Source of the DNA: Tannerella sp.
Lineage (GTDB): Bacteria; Bacteroidota; Bacteroidia; Bacteroidales; Tannerellaceae
Assembly (NCBI GenBank): GCA_031271805.1
Contig: JAISUX010000114.1
Span: 1-64,000, forward strand
Length of the DNA: 64,000 nt
Direction of reading: 5' to 3'
Positions 49,149 to 59,579 of this stretch are shown here, piece after piece. A program made the translations under genes and the position numbers. Each line of letters starts with the position of its first letter. Within the stretch, counting starts at the first letter, position 1. The notes under the pieces were generated by a model, which was not told where the DNA came from, did not search any database, and worked only from the letters and a program-made list of their open reading frames with translations.

Positions 49149-49571
49149 ATGGGAGATTTTATACGACATCGTGGCAAGATAGAACGGATTGAAAAACATA
49201 AGGCGCTTGTGAGAATTGAGCAATCGTCGGCGTGTAGCGGTTGCCATGCAAGCGCAGCCTGTCTGTCGGTCGATAAAAAAGACAAGATAGTCGAAATCGA
49301 CAGCGGGATTGACGGGTTTGCGCCTGACGAGGAAGTAATTGTCGGAGTACGCTCGTCAGCAGGTTTTTTTGCCGTTTTAATAGCTTTTGTCCTCCCTCTC
49401 ACGCTTGTTGTTGCGACGTTCTTTGCAAGCGTTGAAGCGAGCGGTAGCGATGGAATCGGCGGTATAGCCGGTCTTGCCGTACTCGTACCTTATTATATAG
49501 TCCTGTATTTCTTCCGTGATAGGTTGAAGAACAGGATCATCTTTACATTAGAAAAGATTCAAGATACATAA
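49149..49571 (+). CDS. RseC/SoxR-reducing-system family protein
   Basis: MGDFIRHRGKIERIEKHKALVRIEQSSACSGCHASAACLSVDKKDK, two TM segments. Confidence 0.88.
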   Translation: MGDFIRHRGKIERIEKHKALVRIEQSSACSGCHASAACLSVDKKDKIVEIDSGIDGFAPDEEVIVGVRSSAGFFAVLIAFVLPLTLVVATFFASVEASGSDGIGGIAGLAVLVPYYIVLYFFRDRLKNRIIFTLEKIQDT

Positions 49572-49604
49572 AATACTGATTTTCAACCGTAACTAATAAA
49601 AAGC

Positions 49605-50438
49605 ATGTATATAGCAATCATCATTTTAGGCTCCATAGGGGCGGGAGCGGCGTTGATATTATTTGTCATCTCCAAGAAATTTGAGGTCAAGGAAGATCCG
49701 CGTATCGCCTTGATACTTGAGGCCTTGCCTGGCGCCAACTGCGGCGGATGCGGCTATCCCGGCTGCGGCGGCTTCGCAGGAGCTTGTGTGAAAGCCGATA
49801 CGTTGGACGGACTGCAATGTCCTGTCGGAGGCGCGTCGGTAATGAAGAAAATAGCGACAATAATGGGCAAGGACGCCGTCGAAAGCGTACCGAAAGTGGC
49901 CGTTGTCAGGTGTGACGGGACATGCGAGGCGCGTCCGCGCGTCAATATTTTCGACGGAGCGCGCAGTTGCGCTATAGCCGCATCGCTGTATAGCGGCGAG
50001 ACAGGCTGCTCGTTCGGCTGCCTCGGATTGGGAGACTGCATAGAGGCATGTACCTTCGACGCAATAACTATGAATCATGCCACCGGATTAGTAGAAATCA
50101 ATGAGGCGAAATGCACTTCGTGCGGCGCATGTGTCAAGGCCTGCCCGAAACGAATCATAGAATTGAGGATAAAGGGGCCGAAGTCGAGGAGGATATACGT
50201 CTCATGTGTCAACAAGGACAAAGGCGGCATAGCGCGCAAAGCTTGCGCCAATGCGTGTATCGGCTGCAGCAAGTGCGTTAAGGAATGTCAGTTTGAGGCG
50301 ATAACTATGGACAGCAACCTCGCCTATATCGACTATGCCAAATGCCGCCTCTGCCGTAAATGCGTCGGCGTATGCCCGACCGGAGCTATCCATGAGCTTA
50401 ACTTCCCGGAAAAGAAAATTAAGGAAAACGTTGAATAA
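49605..50438 (+). CDS. rnfB: Rnf complex subunit RnfB
   Basis: ALPGANCGGCGYPGCGGFAGACV, multiple [4Fe-4S] CxxCxxCxxxC clusters. Confidence 0.95.
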   Translation: MYIAIIILGSIGAGAALILFVISKKFEVKEDPRIALILEALPGANCGGCGYPGCGGFAGACVKADTLDGLQCPVGGASVMKKIATIMGKDAVESVPKVAVVRCDGTCEARPRVNIFDGARSCAIAASLYSGETGCSFGCLGLGDCIEACTFDAITMNHATGLVEINEAKCTSCGACVKACPKRIIELRIKGPKSRRIYVSCVNKDKGGIARKACANACIGCSKCVKECQFEAITMDSNLAYIDYAKCRLCRKCVGVCPTGAIHELNFPEKKIKENVE

Positions 50439-50455
50439 CAAAACGATACACAGAT

Positions 50456-51784
50456 ATGCGAACATTCAAAATAGGAGGCATACACCCGGCGGGCAACAAA
50501 CTATCGGCAGGACAGCCGATACGGACGGTTGCGACGCCTTCGACGGTAGCAGTACCGTTGAACCAGCACATAGGCGCTCCGGCGGTGGCAACCGTGGCCA
50601 AAGGCGACAAAGTGAAGGTCGGCACGCTGATAGGCAAATCCGGCGGCTTCGTCTCGGCTAATGTCCACTCGCCATTCAGCGGGACAGTCGGCAAAGTTGA
50701 CAATCTCATCGACGGCTCTGGTATAGCCCGTCCGGCAGTCTTCATCGACGTCGAGGGCGACGAGTGGGAAGAGGCCATTGACCGCAGCGAGACACTCGTT
50801 AAAGACTGCACACTCACAGCAAAAGAGATCATCGACAAAATAGCGGCGGCAGGTATCGTCGGCATGGGCGGAGCGACCTTTCCGACACATGTCAAACTAT
50901 CTCCGCCACCGGGCAATAAGGCTAATATACTGATAATAAATGCAGTAGAGTGCGAGCCTTATCTGACAGCCGACCATCGGCTGATGATGGAGAAAGCGGA
51001 GCAGATACTCGTAGGAACGTCGATTCTAATGAAGGCATTGTCCGTCGATAGCGCCGTAATCGGCATTGAGGCTAACAAACCCGATGCTATCAGCCTCATG
51101 AAGCGATTATCCTCTGAGTATAAAGGCATTAAGATCGAATCACTCAAGATGCGTTACCCTCAAGGAGGCGAAAAGCAACTGATAGACGCCATTACGCGGA
51201 GGCAGGTCAAGAGCGGTGCGTTGCCTATTTCGGTAGGCGCCGTCGTACAGAATGTCGGCACGGTATTCGCCGTCTATGAGGCGGTTCAGAAGAACAAACC
51301 GCTGATAGAAAGGGTGATAACGGTCACGGGATTGAAGGTATCCCAGCCGTCAAATTTTCTTGCCCGCATAGGAACACCAGTGAGTACGCTTATAGAAGCG
51401 GCAGGCGGGTTGCCCGATGACACCGGCAAGATTATCGGCGGCGGCCCGATGATGGGACGTGCGATGATAAGCGCCGATGCCCCTGTCACTAAGGGCAGTT
51501 CGGGCATCCTCCTCGTCAGCCGCGACCAAGCGGCACGCCGTCCGCAACGCGATTGCATACGTTGCGCCAAATGTGTGGGCGCCTGCCCTATGGGTCTTGA
51601 GCCGAGCCTTCTGATGAACCTCGCCGAACGTAAGATATGGGACAAAGCCGAGGAGAACTATATCGTCGATTGCATTGAATGCGGCTCATGCAGTTACACC
51701 TGCCCCGCAAACCGTGCATTGCTCGATTATATCAGGCTGGGAAAGGCCACAGTGATGGGAATAATAAGGACGAGGAAAGGATAA
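50456..51784 (+). CDS. rnfC: Rnf complex subunit RnfC
   Basis: VGMGGATFPTHVKLSPPPGNKANILIINAVECEPYLTADHRLM, CIRCAKCVGACPMGLEP, CIECGSCSYTCPANR. Confidence 0.97.
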   Translation: MRTFKIGGIHPAGNKLSAGQPIRTVATPSTVAVPLNQHIGAPAVATVAKGDKVKVGTLIGKSGGFVSANVHSPFSGTVGKVDNLIDGSGIARPAVFIDVEGDEWEEAIDRSETLVKDCTLTAKEIIDKIAAAGIVGMGGATFPTHVKLSPPPGNKANILIINAVECEPYLTADHRLMMEKAEQILVGTSILMKALSVDSAVIGIEANKPDAISLMKRLSSEYKGIKIESLKMRYPQGGEKQLIDAITRRQVKSGALPISVGAVVQNVGTVFAVYEAVQKNKPLIERVITVTGLKVSQPSNFLARIGTPVSTLIEAAGGLPDDTGKIIGGGPMMGRAMISADAPVTKGSSGILLVSRDQAARRPQRDCIRCAKCVGACPMGLEPSLLMNLAERKIWDKAEENYIVDCIECGSCSYTCPANRALLDYIRLGKATVMGIIRTRKG

Positions 51785-51801
51785 CGTTAAACAAAAAATA
51801 T

Positions 51802-52782
51802 ATGGGAAAATTAATCATAGCACCTTCGCCTCATATTCATGGCGGCGATTCGATTGAAAAGAACATGTACGGCGTGCTCATCGCGCTCGTGCCGGCGTTC
51901 CTTGTTTCACTCTATTGCTTCGGACTTGGGGCGCTTATAGTGACGTTGACTGCGGTCGCGGCCAGCGTCGTATGCGAGTATCTCATTCAGCGCTTTCTTT
52001 TCAAGAAACCGACGACGATAAGCGACGGCTCGGCAATACTTACGGGCGTACTGCTCGCATTCAACCTGCCCTCAAACCTGCCGGTCTGGATCATCATAAT
52101 CGGTGCGTTCGTAGCCATAGGCATCGGCAAAATGTCGTTCGGCGGCCTCGGCAACAACATCTTCAACCCTGCGCTCGTAGGCCGCGTCTTCCTGCTGATA
52201 TCCTTTCCGGCGCAGATGACCACCTGGCCTGTCGCCGGCTGCATCCCGATGACCTACCTCGACGCCCAAACCGGCGCTACTACACTATCAATTATCCACT
52301 ATGGGAACGAGATAGCAAGCATCGGACAATCCGCCCTCGGCCTAACTTCTGGCAGCATGGGCGAAATAAGCGAGATAGCCCTGCTTATCGGCCTCGCCTA
52401 CCTGCTATTACGGAGAATCATCACATGGCATATACCGGTATCTATTCTCGCTACCGTAGCCATATTCACAGGAATACTCTTTGCATGTTCAATTTATTCC
52501 GAAGGTCATCTTACGGCGGAAGCGATACGATTCAACCCGCTTGTGCACCTTACTTCGGGCGGCCTGATGCTCGGCGCCGTCTTCATGGCTACCGACTATG
52601 TGACCTCGCCCATGAGCCACAAAGGGATGTTGATCTACGGAGCGGGTATAGGCATAATAACCGTACTTATCCGCGTCTATGGCGCATATCCCGAAGGCAT
52701 GTCATTCGCAATCCTGATAATGAACGCCTTAACGCCGCTCATCAACACTTATGTCAAACCAAAACATTTCGGAGGAAAATAA
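51802..52782 (+). CDS. rnfD: Rnf complex subunit RnfD
   Basis: MGKLIIAPSPHIHGGDSIEKNMYGVLIALVPA, flavinylation-type TGATTLS, FMATDYVTSPMSHKGMLIYG. Confidence 0.96.
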   Translation: MGKLIIAPSPHIHGGDSIEKNMYGVLIALVPAFLVSLYCFGLGALIVTLTAVAASVVCEYLIQRFLFKKPTTISDGSAILTGVLLAFNLPSNLPVWIIIIGAFVAIGIGKMSFGGLGNNIFNPALVGRVFLLISFPAQMTTWPVAGCIPMTYLDAQTGATTLSIIHYGNEIASIGQSALGLTSGSMGEISEIALLIGLAYLLLRRIITWHIPVSILATVAIFTGILFACSIYSEGHLTAEAIRFNPLVHLTSGGLMLGAVFMATDYVTSPMSHKGMLIYGAGIGIITVLIRVYGAYPEGMSFAILIMNALTPLINTYVKPKHFGGK

Positions 52783-52783
52783 T

Positions 52784-53392
52784 ATGGGAAAATTAAAATC
52801 GACACTACCCAATATCGTGCTGTCGCTTACAGGCATCTGCCTCGTAGCGGGCGTCGCATTAGGGGCGGCAAACAAATATACCGAGACCGCCATAGCCGCC
52901 TCGAAGGCTGCCGAACTCGAAAATGCTATCCGTAAAGTAGCTCCGGAGTTCGACAATAATCCTACCGACGAGCAGTACCACGCAGCTGTCGCCGACGGTG
53001 ATTCCTTAACCGTCTATCCCGCTAAAAAAGTCGGTAAACGCACAGGCTACGCCGTCGAGAGCTATACTAAGAACGGTTTCAGCGGCCTCATCCGTGTGAT
53101 GGTAGGCTTTGATGTCAACGGCAAACTGAACAACTACTCCGTCCTTGAACACAACGAGACGCCGGGTCTCGGCTCAAAGATGAATGAATGGTTTAGCACG
53201 GACAAGAACCGCCAGAGCGTCATAGGGCGCGACCTCACGAAAGGCCTGCTCAAAGTATCGAAAGACGGCGGCGATGTCGATGCGATAACAGCCGCTACAA
53301 TCTCGTCGAGAGCCTTCCTCGATGCCATAAATCGGGCATATTCGGCTATCTCCGGCAGCGATGCAACAAGTGGAGCGACAACACAAAAATAA
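52784..53392 (+). CDS. rnfG: Rnf complex subunit RnfG
   Basis: TPGLGSKMNEWF, covalent-FMN motif DAITAATISSRA. Confidence 0.95.
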   Translation: MGKLKSTLPNIVLSLTGICLVAGVALGAANKYTETAIAASKAAELENAIRKVAPEFDNNPTDEQYHAAVADGDSLTVYPAKKVGKRTGYAVESYTKNGFSGLIRVMVGFDVNGKLNNYSVLEHNETPGLGSKMNEWFSTDKNRQSVIGRDLTKGLLKVSKDGGDVDAITAATISSRAFLDAINRAYSAISGSDATSGATTQK

Positions 53393-53411
53393 ACATAAAA
53401 TAAAGCATAAT

Positions 53412-53996
53412 ATGAACTATATCAAAGTAATAAAGAACGGAATAATCGACGAAAACCCGACTTTTGTGCTGCTGTTGGGGATGTGTCCGACATTGGCGAC
53501 TACCTCGTCGGCTATCAACGGCATGAGTATGGGATTAGCTACCGCCTTCGTCCTCATCTGCTCGAACATGGTCATTGCGGCGATTAAAAACCTCGTCCCC
53601 GACCAGGTGCGCATCCCCGCTTATATCGTCGTTATCGCCTCGTTCGTGACTATCCTGCAGATGTGCATCCAGGCCTTCCTGCCTGACCTTTACAAAAGCC
53701 TTGGGCTGTTTATCCCCCTCATCGTCGTGAACTGCATAGTTCTCGGGCGCGCCGAATCCTACGCCTCTAAAAACGGCGTCATCGCTTCGGGCTTCGACGG
53801 CATAGGCAGCGGCCTCGGCTTCACTATCGCACTCACTATGCTTGGCTTCGTGCGCGAGCTGCTCGGTACCGGGCGCGTCTTCGGCTTCTCGCTGATTCCC
53901 GAAAACTACGGCGCGCTAATCTTCGTCCTCGCCCCGGGAGCGTTCATCGTCCTCGGATACCTTATCGCAATAGTTAATAAGCTGACAAATAAATAA
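53412..53996 (+). CDS. rnfE: Rnf complex subunit RnfE
   Basis: NGIIDENPTFVLLLGMCPTLATTSSAINGMSMG. Confidence 0.96.
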   Translation: MNYIKVIKNGIIDENPTFVLLLGMCPTLATTSSAINGMSMGLATAFVLICSNMVIAAIKNLVPDQVRIPAYIVVIASFVTILQMCIQAFLPDLYKSLGLFIPLIVVNCIVLGRAESYASKNGVIASGFDGIGSGLGFTIALTMLGFVRELLGTGRVFGFSLIPENYGALIFVLAPGAFIVLGYLIAIVNKLTNK

Positions 53997-53998
53997 TT

Positions 53999-54571
53999 AT
54001 GGAATACGCAATCATTTTCATAGCGGCGATCTTCGTCAACAACATCGTCCTTTCGCAGTTCCTCGGCATCTGCCCTTTCCTCGGCGTATCAAAGAAAATT
54101 GATACCGCCCTCGGCATGGGTATGGCCGTGACTTTCGTCCTGACAATCTCGACTATAGTCACTTTCCTGCTCCAGAAATATCTGCTCGACGCTTTTGGGC
54201 TTGGTTATCTGCAGACGATTGTTTTCATCCTTATCATCGCCGCCCTCGTACAGATGGTGGAGATAATTCTCAAAAAGGTCTCGCCCACTCTCTATCAGGC
54301 GCTTGGCGTCTTCTTACCTTTGATAACGACCAATTGCGCTATCCTCGGCGTAGCCATATTAGTCATCCAGAAAGAATATAACCTCGCGCAATCCATCGTT
54401 TTCGCCATCGCAACCGCGATAGGTTTCGCCCTCGCCCTGATTATATTCGCCGGTATCCGTGAACAGTTAGAACGTTCTAACGTCCCTGCCGCCATGAAAG
54501 GCGTACCTATCGCCCTGATAACCGCCGGATTACTCGCTATGGCGTTCATGGGATTTTCCGGGATTGTTTGA
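53999..54571 (+). CDS. rnfA: Rnf complex subunit RnfA
   Basis: IFVNNIVLSQFLGICPFLGVSKKIDTALGMGMAVTFVL. Confidence 0.97.
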   Translation: MEYAIIFIAAIFVNNIVLSQFLGICPFLGVSKKIDTALGMGMAVTFVLTISTIVTFLLQKYLLDAFGLGYLQTIVFILIIAALVQMVEIILKKVSPTLYQALGVFLPLITTNCAILGVAILVIQKEYNLAQSIVFAIATAIGFALALIIFAGIREQLERSNVPAAMKGVPIALITAGLLAMAFMGFSGIV

Positions 54572-54589
54572 AAATCCATTTTTTTGCTT

Positions 54590-54597
54590 TACCTTTG
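54590..54597 (+). promoter_or_regulatory. Bacteroidetes -7 element (TACCTTTG) for galE
   Basis: TACCTTTG 32 nt upstream of galE ATG 54629. Confidence 0.6.
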
Positions 54598-54628
54598 CGG
54601 CAAAATTTAACATTCAAAATTGAAGGAT

Positions 54629-55648
54629 ATGAAAAAGATTTTGGTTACGGGCGGATCGGGATACATAGGTTCGCACACGACAGTAGAATTACAAAATGCC
54701 GGTTATGAGGTGATTATCATCGACAATCTGTCGAACTCTAACGCAAACGTCATCGACGGCATAACACGCATAACTAACAAACGCCCTATATTTGCGCAAA
54801 TCGACTGCAACGACAAGGAGGCTGTTGCAAAAATCCTCGCCGACAACCCCGGTGTTGAGGGTATAATCCATTTTGCCGCAAGCAAGGCTGTCGGCGAATC
54901 GGTGCAACAACCGCTCAAATATTACCGCAACAACATCGTTTCGCTGCTCAACCTGCTTGATTTGATGCCGCAATTCGGCGTTAAGGGCCTTGTTTTCTCG
55001 TCGTCGTGCACCGTATATGGCCAGCCGGACATCCTGCCCGTCACCGAGGAGGCGCCAATCAAACCGGCGTTATCGCCATACGGCAACACCAAGCAAATCA
55101 ACGAGGAAATAATCCGCGACACCATCCATGCCGGCGCTCCGTTCAAGAGTATCCTGCTTCGTTATTTCAATCCTATCGGTGCGCATCCCTCGGCCGAAAT
55201 AGGAGAACTGCCTATCGGCGTGCCCCAAAACCTTGTTCCTTTCCTGACACAAACAGCCGCCGGAATACGTCCCGAACTGAGTGTCTTCGGAGATGATTAC
55301 AATACCCCCGACGGCTCGTGCATACGTGATTATATCAATGTAGTTGACCTCGCCAAAGCGCATGTCGTAGCTATCGACCGCATGTTGAACGACAAGTCGG
55401 ATTCCAATCTCGAAATTTTCAACCTCGGCACCGGCAACGGCGTATCCGTCCTCGAACTCATAAATACTTTCGAAGAGGCTACCGGAGTTCCTGTCCCGCA
55501 TAAGATAGTAGGTCGTCGCGAAGGCGACATCGAAAAGGTATGGGCAAATCCGCGCCACGCCAACGAAGTCCTCGGCTGGAAAGCCGTTGAGACGCTTGCC
55601 GACACCTTGCGCTCCGCCTGGAAATGGCAGACGAAACTTAGTCGTTAG
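54629..55648 (+). CDS. galE: UDP-glucose 4-epimerase
   Basis: KILVTGGSGYIGSHTTVELQNAGYEVIIIDNLSNS, FSSSCTVYGQP, SPYGNTKQINEEI. Confidence 0.96.
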   Translation: MKKILVTGGSGYIGSHTTVELQNAGYEVIIIDNLSNSNANVIDGITRITNKRPIFAQIDCNDKEAVAKILADNPGVEGIIHFAASKAVGESVQQPLKYYRNNIVSLLNLLDLMPQFGVKGLVFSSSCTVYGQPDILPVTEEAPIKPALSPYGNTKQINEEIIRDTIHAGAPFKSILLRYFNPIGAHPSAEIGELPIGVPQNLVPFLTQTAAGIRPELSVFGDDYNTPDGSCIRDYINVVDLAKAHVVAIDRMLNDKSDSNLEIFNLGTGNGVSVLELINTFEEATGVPVPHKIVGRREGDIEKVWANPRHANEVLGWKAVETLADTLRSAWKWQTKLSR

Positions 55649-56657
55649 ATGATTTTTTAATCTCGTTTTCGTCTTTATTCCTGATTGCCAATGCGACAAT
55701 CCCGAAAAAGCCTACGAGAACGACCCATACCGATTGAATCGTAAAGACTACGAGCGCAAATGCTCCGGCATCGGTTTTGTTAACCCCGAAGGCTACGAGC
55801 GTAGAGATAACCATAAAATGCCATACCCCGATACCTCCCTGCACCGGCACGGCTACTCCTATGCTGCTCATAGCAAAGGCTATCAACGCTATACGTACAC
55901 CAAGGTCGCGAGTGAAATCAAAAGCAAAAAAAGTAATGTAAAAATACAGGAAATATCCGCCCCAAATCATTAAAGTTTGGATGCCGAACCGCATCTTGTG
56001 TTCTATTTTCCACAGGCTCTTGATACCATCCCAAATATTCCGGAATATCTCCGCTACTCGCTGAACTACAGACAGATACTTAAGTTTAGCGAAGACGTAC
56101 CAAACGGCTGCAACTATCAATACCAGTACGATATAAGTCCACCATGACGTCGCTGTTATCCAGACCGCTTTGATGAACAGCGGCGGATTCTCGGAAAAGA
56201 ATGTCTTAAAGAAATGTATGTTGAAAATGCAAAGGCAGAGTGTCAGAAGCCCGACCATCAGAGTGTCCATTATGCGGTCAACAAAAAGCGTTCCCAGAAG
56301 TTTTGTAAACGTGATTTTTTCATATTTCGCCACTGCCCCGCAACGCCATATCTCGCCTACACGGGGCAAGGCCATGTTGATAGCGTAATTGCCGAGGACA
56401 GCATATATCGCATTATGGCGGCTTACCCGTTTCCCGAGCGAATCAATCAGCATTGACCATCGTAAGCCGCGCACCACGTTAGCCGCAAGGCCGAAAATAA
56501 GCGAAAAAAATATGATGTTGTAATTGACGTTCTGCCGCATTACAAGTATCATCTCGCCAATGTCCTGATTGCGGTAAAGGTACCATAAAAGTACTATACC
56601 CAAGGCCAACGGTATGAAAATCCGCGTAATCTTTCGTAAGATTTTTTTGAAATCCAT
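55638..56657 (-). CDS. Lysylphosphatidylglycerol synthase TM-region / flippase-like membrane protein (UPF0104)
   Basis: ANVVRGLRWSMLIDSLGKRVSRHNAIYAVLGNYAINMALPRVGEIWRCGAVAKYEKITFTKLLGTLFVDRIMD. Confidence 0.87.
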   Translation of the reverse strand: MDFKKILRKITRIFIPLALGIVLLWYLYRNQDIGEMILVMRQNVNYNIIFFSLIFGLAANVVRGLRWSMLIDSLGKRVSRHNAIYAVLGNYAINMALPRVGEIWRCGAVAKYEKITFTKLLGTLFVDRIMDTLMVGLLTLCLCIFNIHFFKTFFSENPPLFIKAVWITATSWWTYIVLVLIVAAVWYVFAKLKYLSVVQRVAEIFRNIWDGIKSLWKIEHKMRFGIQTLMIWGGYFLYFYITFFAFDFTRDLGVRIALIAFAMSSIGVAVPVQGGIGVWHFMVISTLVAFGVNKTDAGAFALVVFTIQSVWVVLVGFFGIVALAIRNKDENEIKKSSND

Positions 56658-56667
56658 AAATTATTTT

Positions 56668-56675
56668 TATCTTTG
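56668..56675 (+). promoter_or_regulatory. Bacteroidetes -7 element (TATCTTTG) for rsmA
   Basis: TATCTTTG upstream of ATG 56728. Confidence 0.55.
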
Positions 56676-56727
56676 CGGCCACAAAAATAAATATTTTAAT
56701 TTAAAAGACAAAATAAATTGGAAACAG

Positions 56728-57519
56728 ATGACGATTATCCGGCCAAAAAAGTCCTTGGGACAGCATTTCCTCAGGGACCTTGGAATCGCGAGGCGCATTG
56801 CGGAAACGCTTGCTGCATATCGCGGCCTGCCTGTTTTGGAGGTGGGGCCGGGGATGGGTGTGCTCACTCGTTTCCTGCTCGATGAAGGACATAACCTTTC
56901 GGTAGTCGAGATCGACAAACTTGCCGTTGCATATCTCGAAAGTCATTTTCCGGAACTCTCCGGACGAATCATTCAGAATGATTTCTTACAAATGAATCTA
57001 AACGACGTATATGACACAAAATTCTGTGTCATAGGCAATTATCCGTATTATATTTCGAGCCAGATATTTTTCAAAGTATTGGAAAACCGCGAGACGGTTG
57101 TATGTTGCGCCGGTATGATCCAGAAAGAAGTAGCCGAGCGTCTTGCCGCCAAACCCGGAAGCCGTAATTTCGGAATCCTGAGCGCCCTGATACAACCTTG
57201 GTTCGACGTCGAATATCTTTTCACAGTCGGTAGCGAGGTTTTTGACCCGCCGCCGAAAGTGCAGAGCGCTGTCGTCCGTCTCACCCGCAACGCGACGGTC
57301 GATCTCGGTTGCGACGAAGACCTCTATCGCCGCGTAGTCAAGACCGCCTTCAACCAACGCCGTAAGACGCTTCGCAATTCTATGAAACCACTATTGGGCA
57401 AGGATTTCGGACAATTCAACCTGCCTGTTTTCAACCTTCGTCCCGAACAACTCTCAATCCAACAGTTCAAAGAACTGACTTTATTAACTCACAAACATTT
57501 GAAAGAGACTGAATTATGA
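56728..57519 (+). CDS. rsmA: 16S rRNA (adenine1518-N6/1519-N6)-dimethyltransferase
   Basis: RPKKSLGQHFLRDLGIARRI, VLEVGPGMGVLTRFLL, VIGNYPYYISSQIFFKVL. Confidence 0.97.
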   Translation: MTIIRPKKSLGQHFLRDLGIARRIAETLAAYRGLPVLEVGPGMGVLTRFLLDEGHNLSVVEIDKLAVAYLESHFPELSGRIIQNDFLQMNLNDVYDTKFCVIGNYPYYISSQIFFKVLENRETVVCCAGMIQKEVAERLAAKPGSRNFGILSALIQPWFDVEYLFTVGSEVFDPPPKVQSAVVRLTRNATVDLGCDEDLYRRVVKTAFNQRRKTLRNSMKPLLGKDFGQFNLPVFNLRPEQLSIQQFKELTLLTHKHLKETEL

Positions 57520-58871
57520 TTGAAATTACAAAAGAATACATTGATGAACTCAAGCGAATCATCGAAACCAAAGACCAGAACGCGGCTATTGCGACCCTCC
57601 GGGACTTGCACCCCGCCGATATAGCCGAACTCTATAAGGAGTTGACGCTCAAAGAAGCCATCTACCTCTACCTTTTGATGGATGGCGACAAGGCCGCCGA
57701 CGTCCTGATGGAACTCGAAGAAGACGACCGCCGCAAACTGCTTAAAGAACTGCCAAACAAGGTCATAGCCGAGCGTTTCGTTACGGAGATGGATACCGAC
57801 GACGCCGCTGAACTGATGCGTGACATGGACGAGGAACAGCAGGAAGAAATCCTCTCGCATATCGACGACGTAGAGCAGGCGGGCGATATCATCGACCTTT
57901 TGAAGTACGACGAAGATACCGCCGGCGGACTGATGGGCACCGAGATGATTGTCGTCAACGAGAATTGGAGTATGCCGCAGTGTATTGAGGAAATGCGCAA
58001 ACAGGCCGAAGATGAGAATATCGACGAGATATATAATGTATATGTGGTTGATGACGACGAGCGTCTGCGGGGCGTCCTGCCGCTGCAAAAACTCGTCACC
58101 TGCTCATCTATTTCCAAGGTCAAACACGTGATGCAGAAAGACCCCGTGTCGGTGCACGATCACGATTCGACAGAGGAAGTCGTCGAAATCATCTCGAAAT
58201 ACGACCTTGTGTCGCTGCCCGTCACGGACAGCATCGGCCGATTGCTTGGCCACATAACGGTTGACGACGTCATTGACGAGGTCAAGGAACATCATGAACG
58301 CGACTACCAGTTGGCATCCGGTATTTCCCAGGATGTCGAGACCTCGGACAATGTCCTTGTTCAAACCGCAGCCCGCCTGCCGTGGCTCCTTTTCGGTATG
58401 GTAGGCGGCCTGAGCAATTCAATGATTCTCGGCGGTTTCGAGCAAGGCTTCGCGTCTAACCCAAAGATGGCGCTTTTCATCCCCCTCATCGGGGGGACAG
58501 GAGGTAACGTCGGTGTACAGTCCTCGGCAATAGTAGTTCAAGGTCTCGCCAATAACACGCTGAAACACAGCCAGATATTCAAACAAGTCTTTAAAGAAAC
58601 AGCAGTCGCCCTGATCAACGCCGCCATTATTAGCCTAATAGTATTTATTTACAATTACTTCACGCTCGGCGATAGCCATATAACTCTCTCAGTATCAATA
58701 TCCCTGTTCGCCGTAGTGATGTTTGCCAGCACTTTCGGCACCCTTGTGCCGTTGATTTTAGACAAGTTCAACATCAACCCGGCTATAGCTACAGGCCCCT
58801 TTATATCAATAACAAACGACATTATAGGCATGTTGATTTACATGACTACTATAACATTACTGTTGAAGTAG
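57516..58871 (+). CDS. mgtE: Magnesium transporter MgtE
   Basis: LHPADIAELYKELTLKEAIYLYLLMDGDKAADVLMEL, CBS pair, LIGGTGGNVGVQSSAIVVQGLA. Confidence 0.96.
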   Translation: MIEITKEYIDELKRIIETKDQNAAIATLRDLHPADIAELYKELTLKEAIYLYLLMDGDKAADVLMELEEDDRRKLLKELPNKVIAERFVTEMDTDDAAELMRDMDEEQQEEILSHIDDVEQAGDIIDLLKYDEDTAGGLMGTEMIVVNENWSMPQCIEEMRKQAEDENIDEIYNVYVVDDDERLRGVLPLQKLVTCSSISKVKHVMQKDPVSVHDHDSTEEVVEIISKYDLVSLPVTDSIGRLLGHITVDDVIDEVKEHHERDYQLASGISQDVETSDNVLVQTAARLPWLLFGMVGGLSNSMILGGFEQGFASNPKMALFIPLIGGTGGNVGVQSSAIVVQGLANNTLKHSQIFKQVFKETAVALINAAIISLIVFIYNYFTLGDSHITLSVSISLFAVVMFASTFGTLVPLILDKFNINPAIATGPFISITNDIIGMLIYMTTITLLLK

Positions 58872-58906
58872 ATTTGGGAAAATTTGTATATTACGCCAAT
58901 TTTAAC

Positions 58907-58914
58907 TACTTTTG
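58907..58914 (+). promoter_or_regulatory. Bacteroidetes -7 element (TACTTTTG) for efp
   Basis: TACTTTTG upstream of ATG 58957. Confidence 0.6.
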
Positions 58915-58956
58915 CAGCGGAATATTAATGATTTATATAAAGAAATTATCAAAATT

Positions 58957-59526
58957 ATGGCTACAACAGCAGATTTTAGAAACGGAATGTGCCTTGATAT
59001 CGACGGGCAATATTTCTTCATTGTGGAGTTTCTCCACGTCAAACCCGGCAAAGGACCGGCTTTTGTTCGCACTAAGCTAAAGAACGTTACGACAGGCCGT
59101 GTTATCGACAAGACTTGGAACGCCGGCGTTAAAGTCGAGGAGGTACGCATCGAGCGCCGCCCCTATCAGTTCCTTTACAAGGACGATATGGGTTACAACT
59201 TCATGCATCCGGAGACTTTTGAACAGATTTCGCTGCCAGGCGAAAGCATCGACGGCGTACAGTTCCTCAAAGACGGCGACATGGTCGAGGCTATGGTACA
59301 TGCGGATAGCGAGACCATCCTCACTTGCGAATTGCCCGCTCACGTTATCCTCGAAGTAACATATACCGAGCCGGGTATCAAAGGCGACACCGCCACCAAC
59401 ACCCTCAAGCCCGCCACAGTCGAGACCGGCGCCGAAGTACGTGTCCCGCTATTCATCAACGTCGGCGAAAAGATCGAAGTCGATACTCGCGACGGATCTT
59501 ATATCGGGCGTGTTAGCAACAAATAA
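58957..59526 (+). CDS. efp: Elongation factor P
   Basis: [54 protein letters not shown]. Confidence 0.97.
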   Translation: MATTADFRNGMCLDIDGQYFFIVEFLHVKPGKGPAFVRTKLKNVTTGRVIDKTWNAGVKVEEVRIERRPYQFLYKDDMGYNFMHPETFEQISLPGESIDGVQFLKDGDMVEAMVHADSETILTCELPAHVILEVTYTEPGIKGDTATNTLKPATVETGAEVRVPLFINVGEKIEVDTRDGSYIGRVSNK

Positions 59527-59579
59527 ACTGTTTCTCGGCTGGCGGTTCCGGTTAGGTTCGGCATTGTAATAATCTTATT

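Noticed and set aside
51915-52796. 293-aa plus-strand ORF overlapping rnfD
   Set aside because: Out-of-frame reading of rnfD (Arg/His/Pro-rich, no domain).
49149-54571. rseC-rnfBCDGEA as a novel electron-transfer system
   Set aside because: Canonical Bacteroidetes Rnf gene order with the expected Fe-S and flavinylation motifs.
57489-58088. 199-aa minus-strand ORF opposite mgtE
   Set aside because: Antisense shadow of a confident mgtE; composition reflects reverse-complemented coding sequence.
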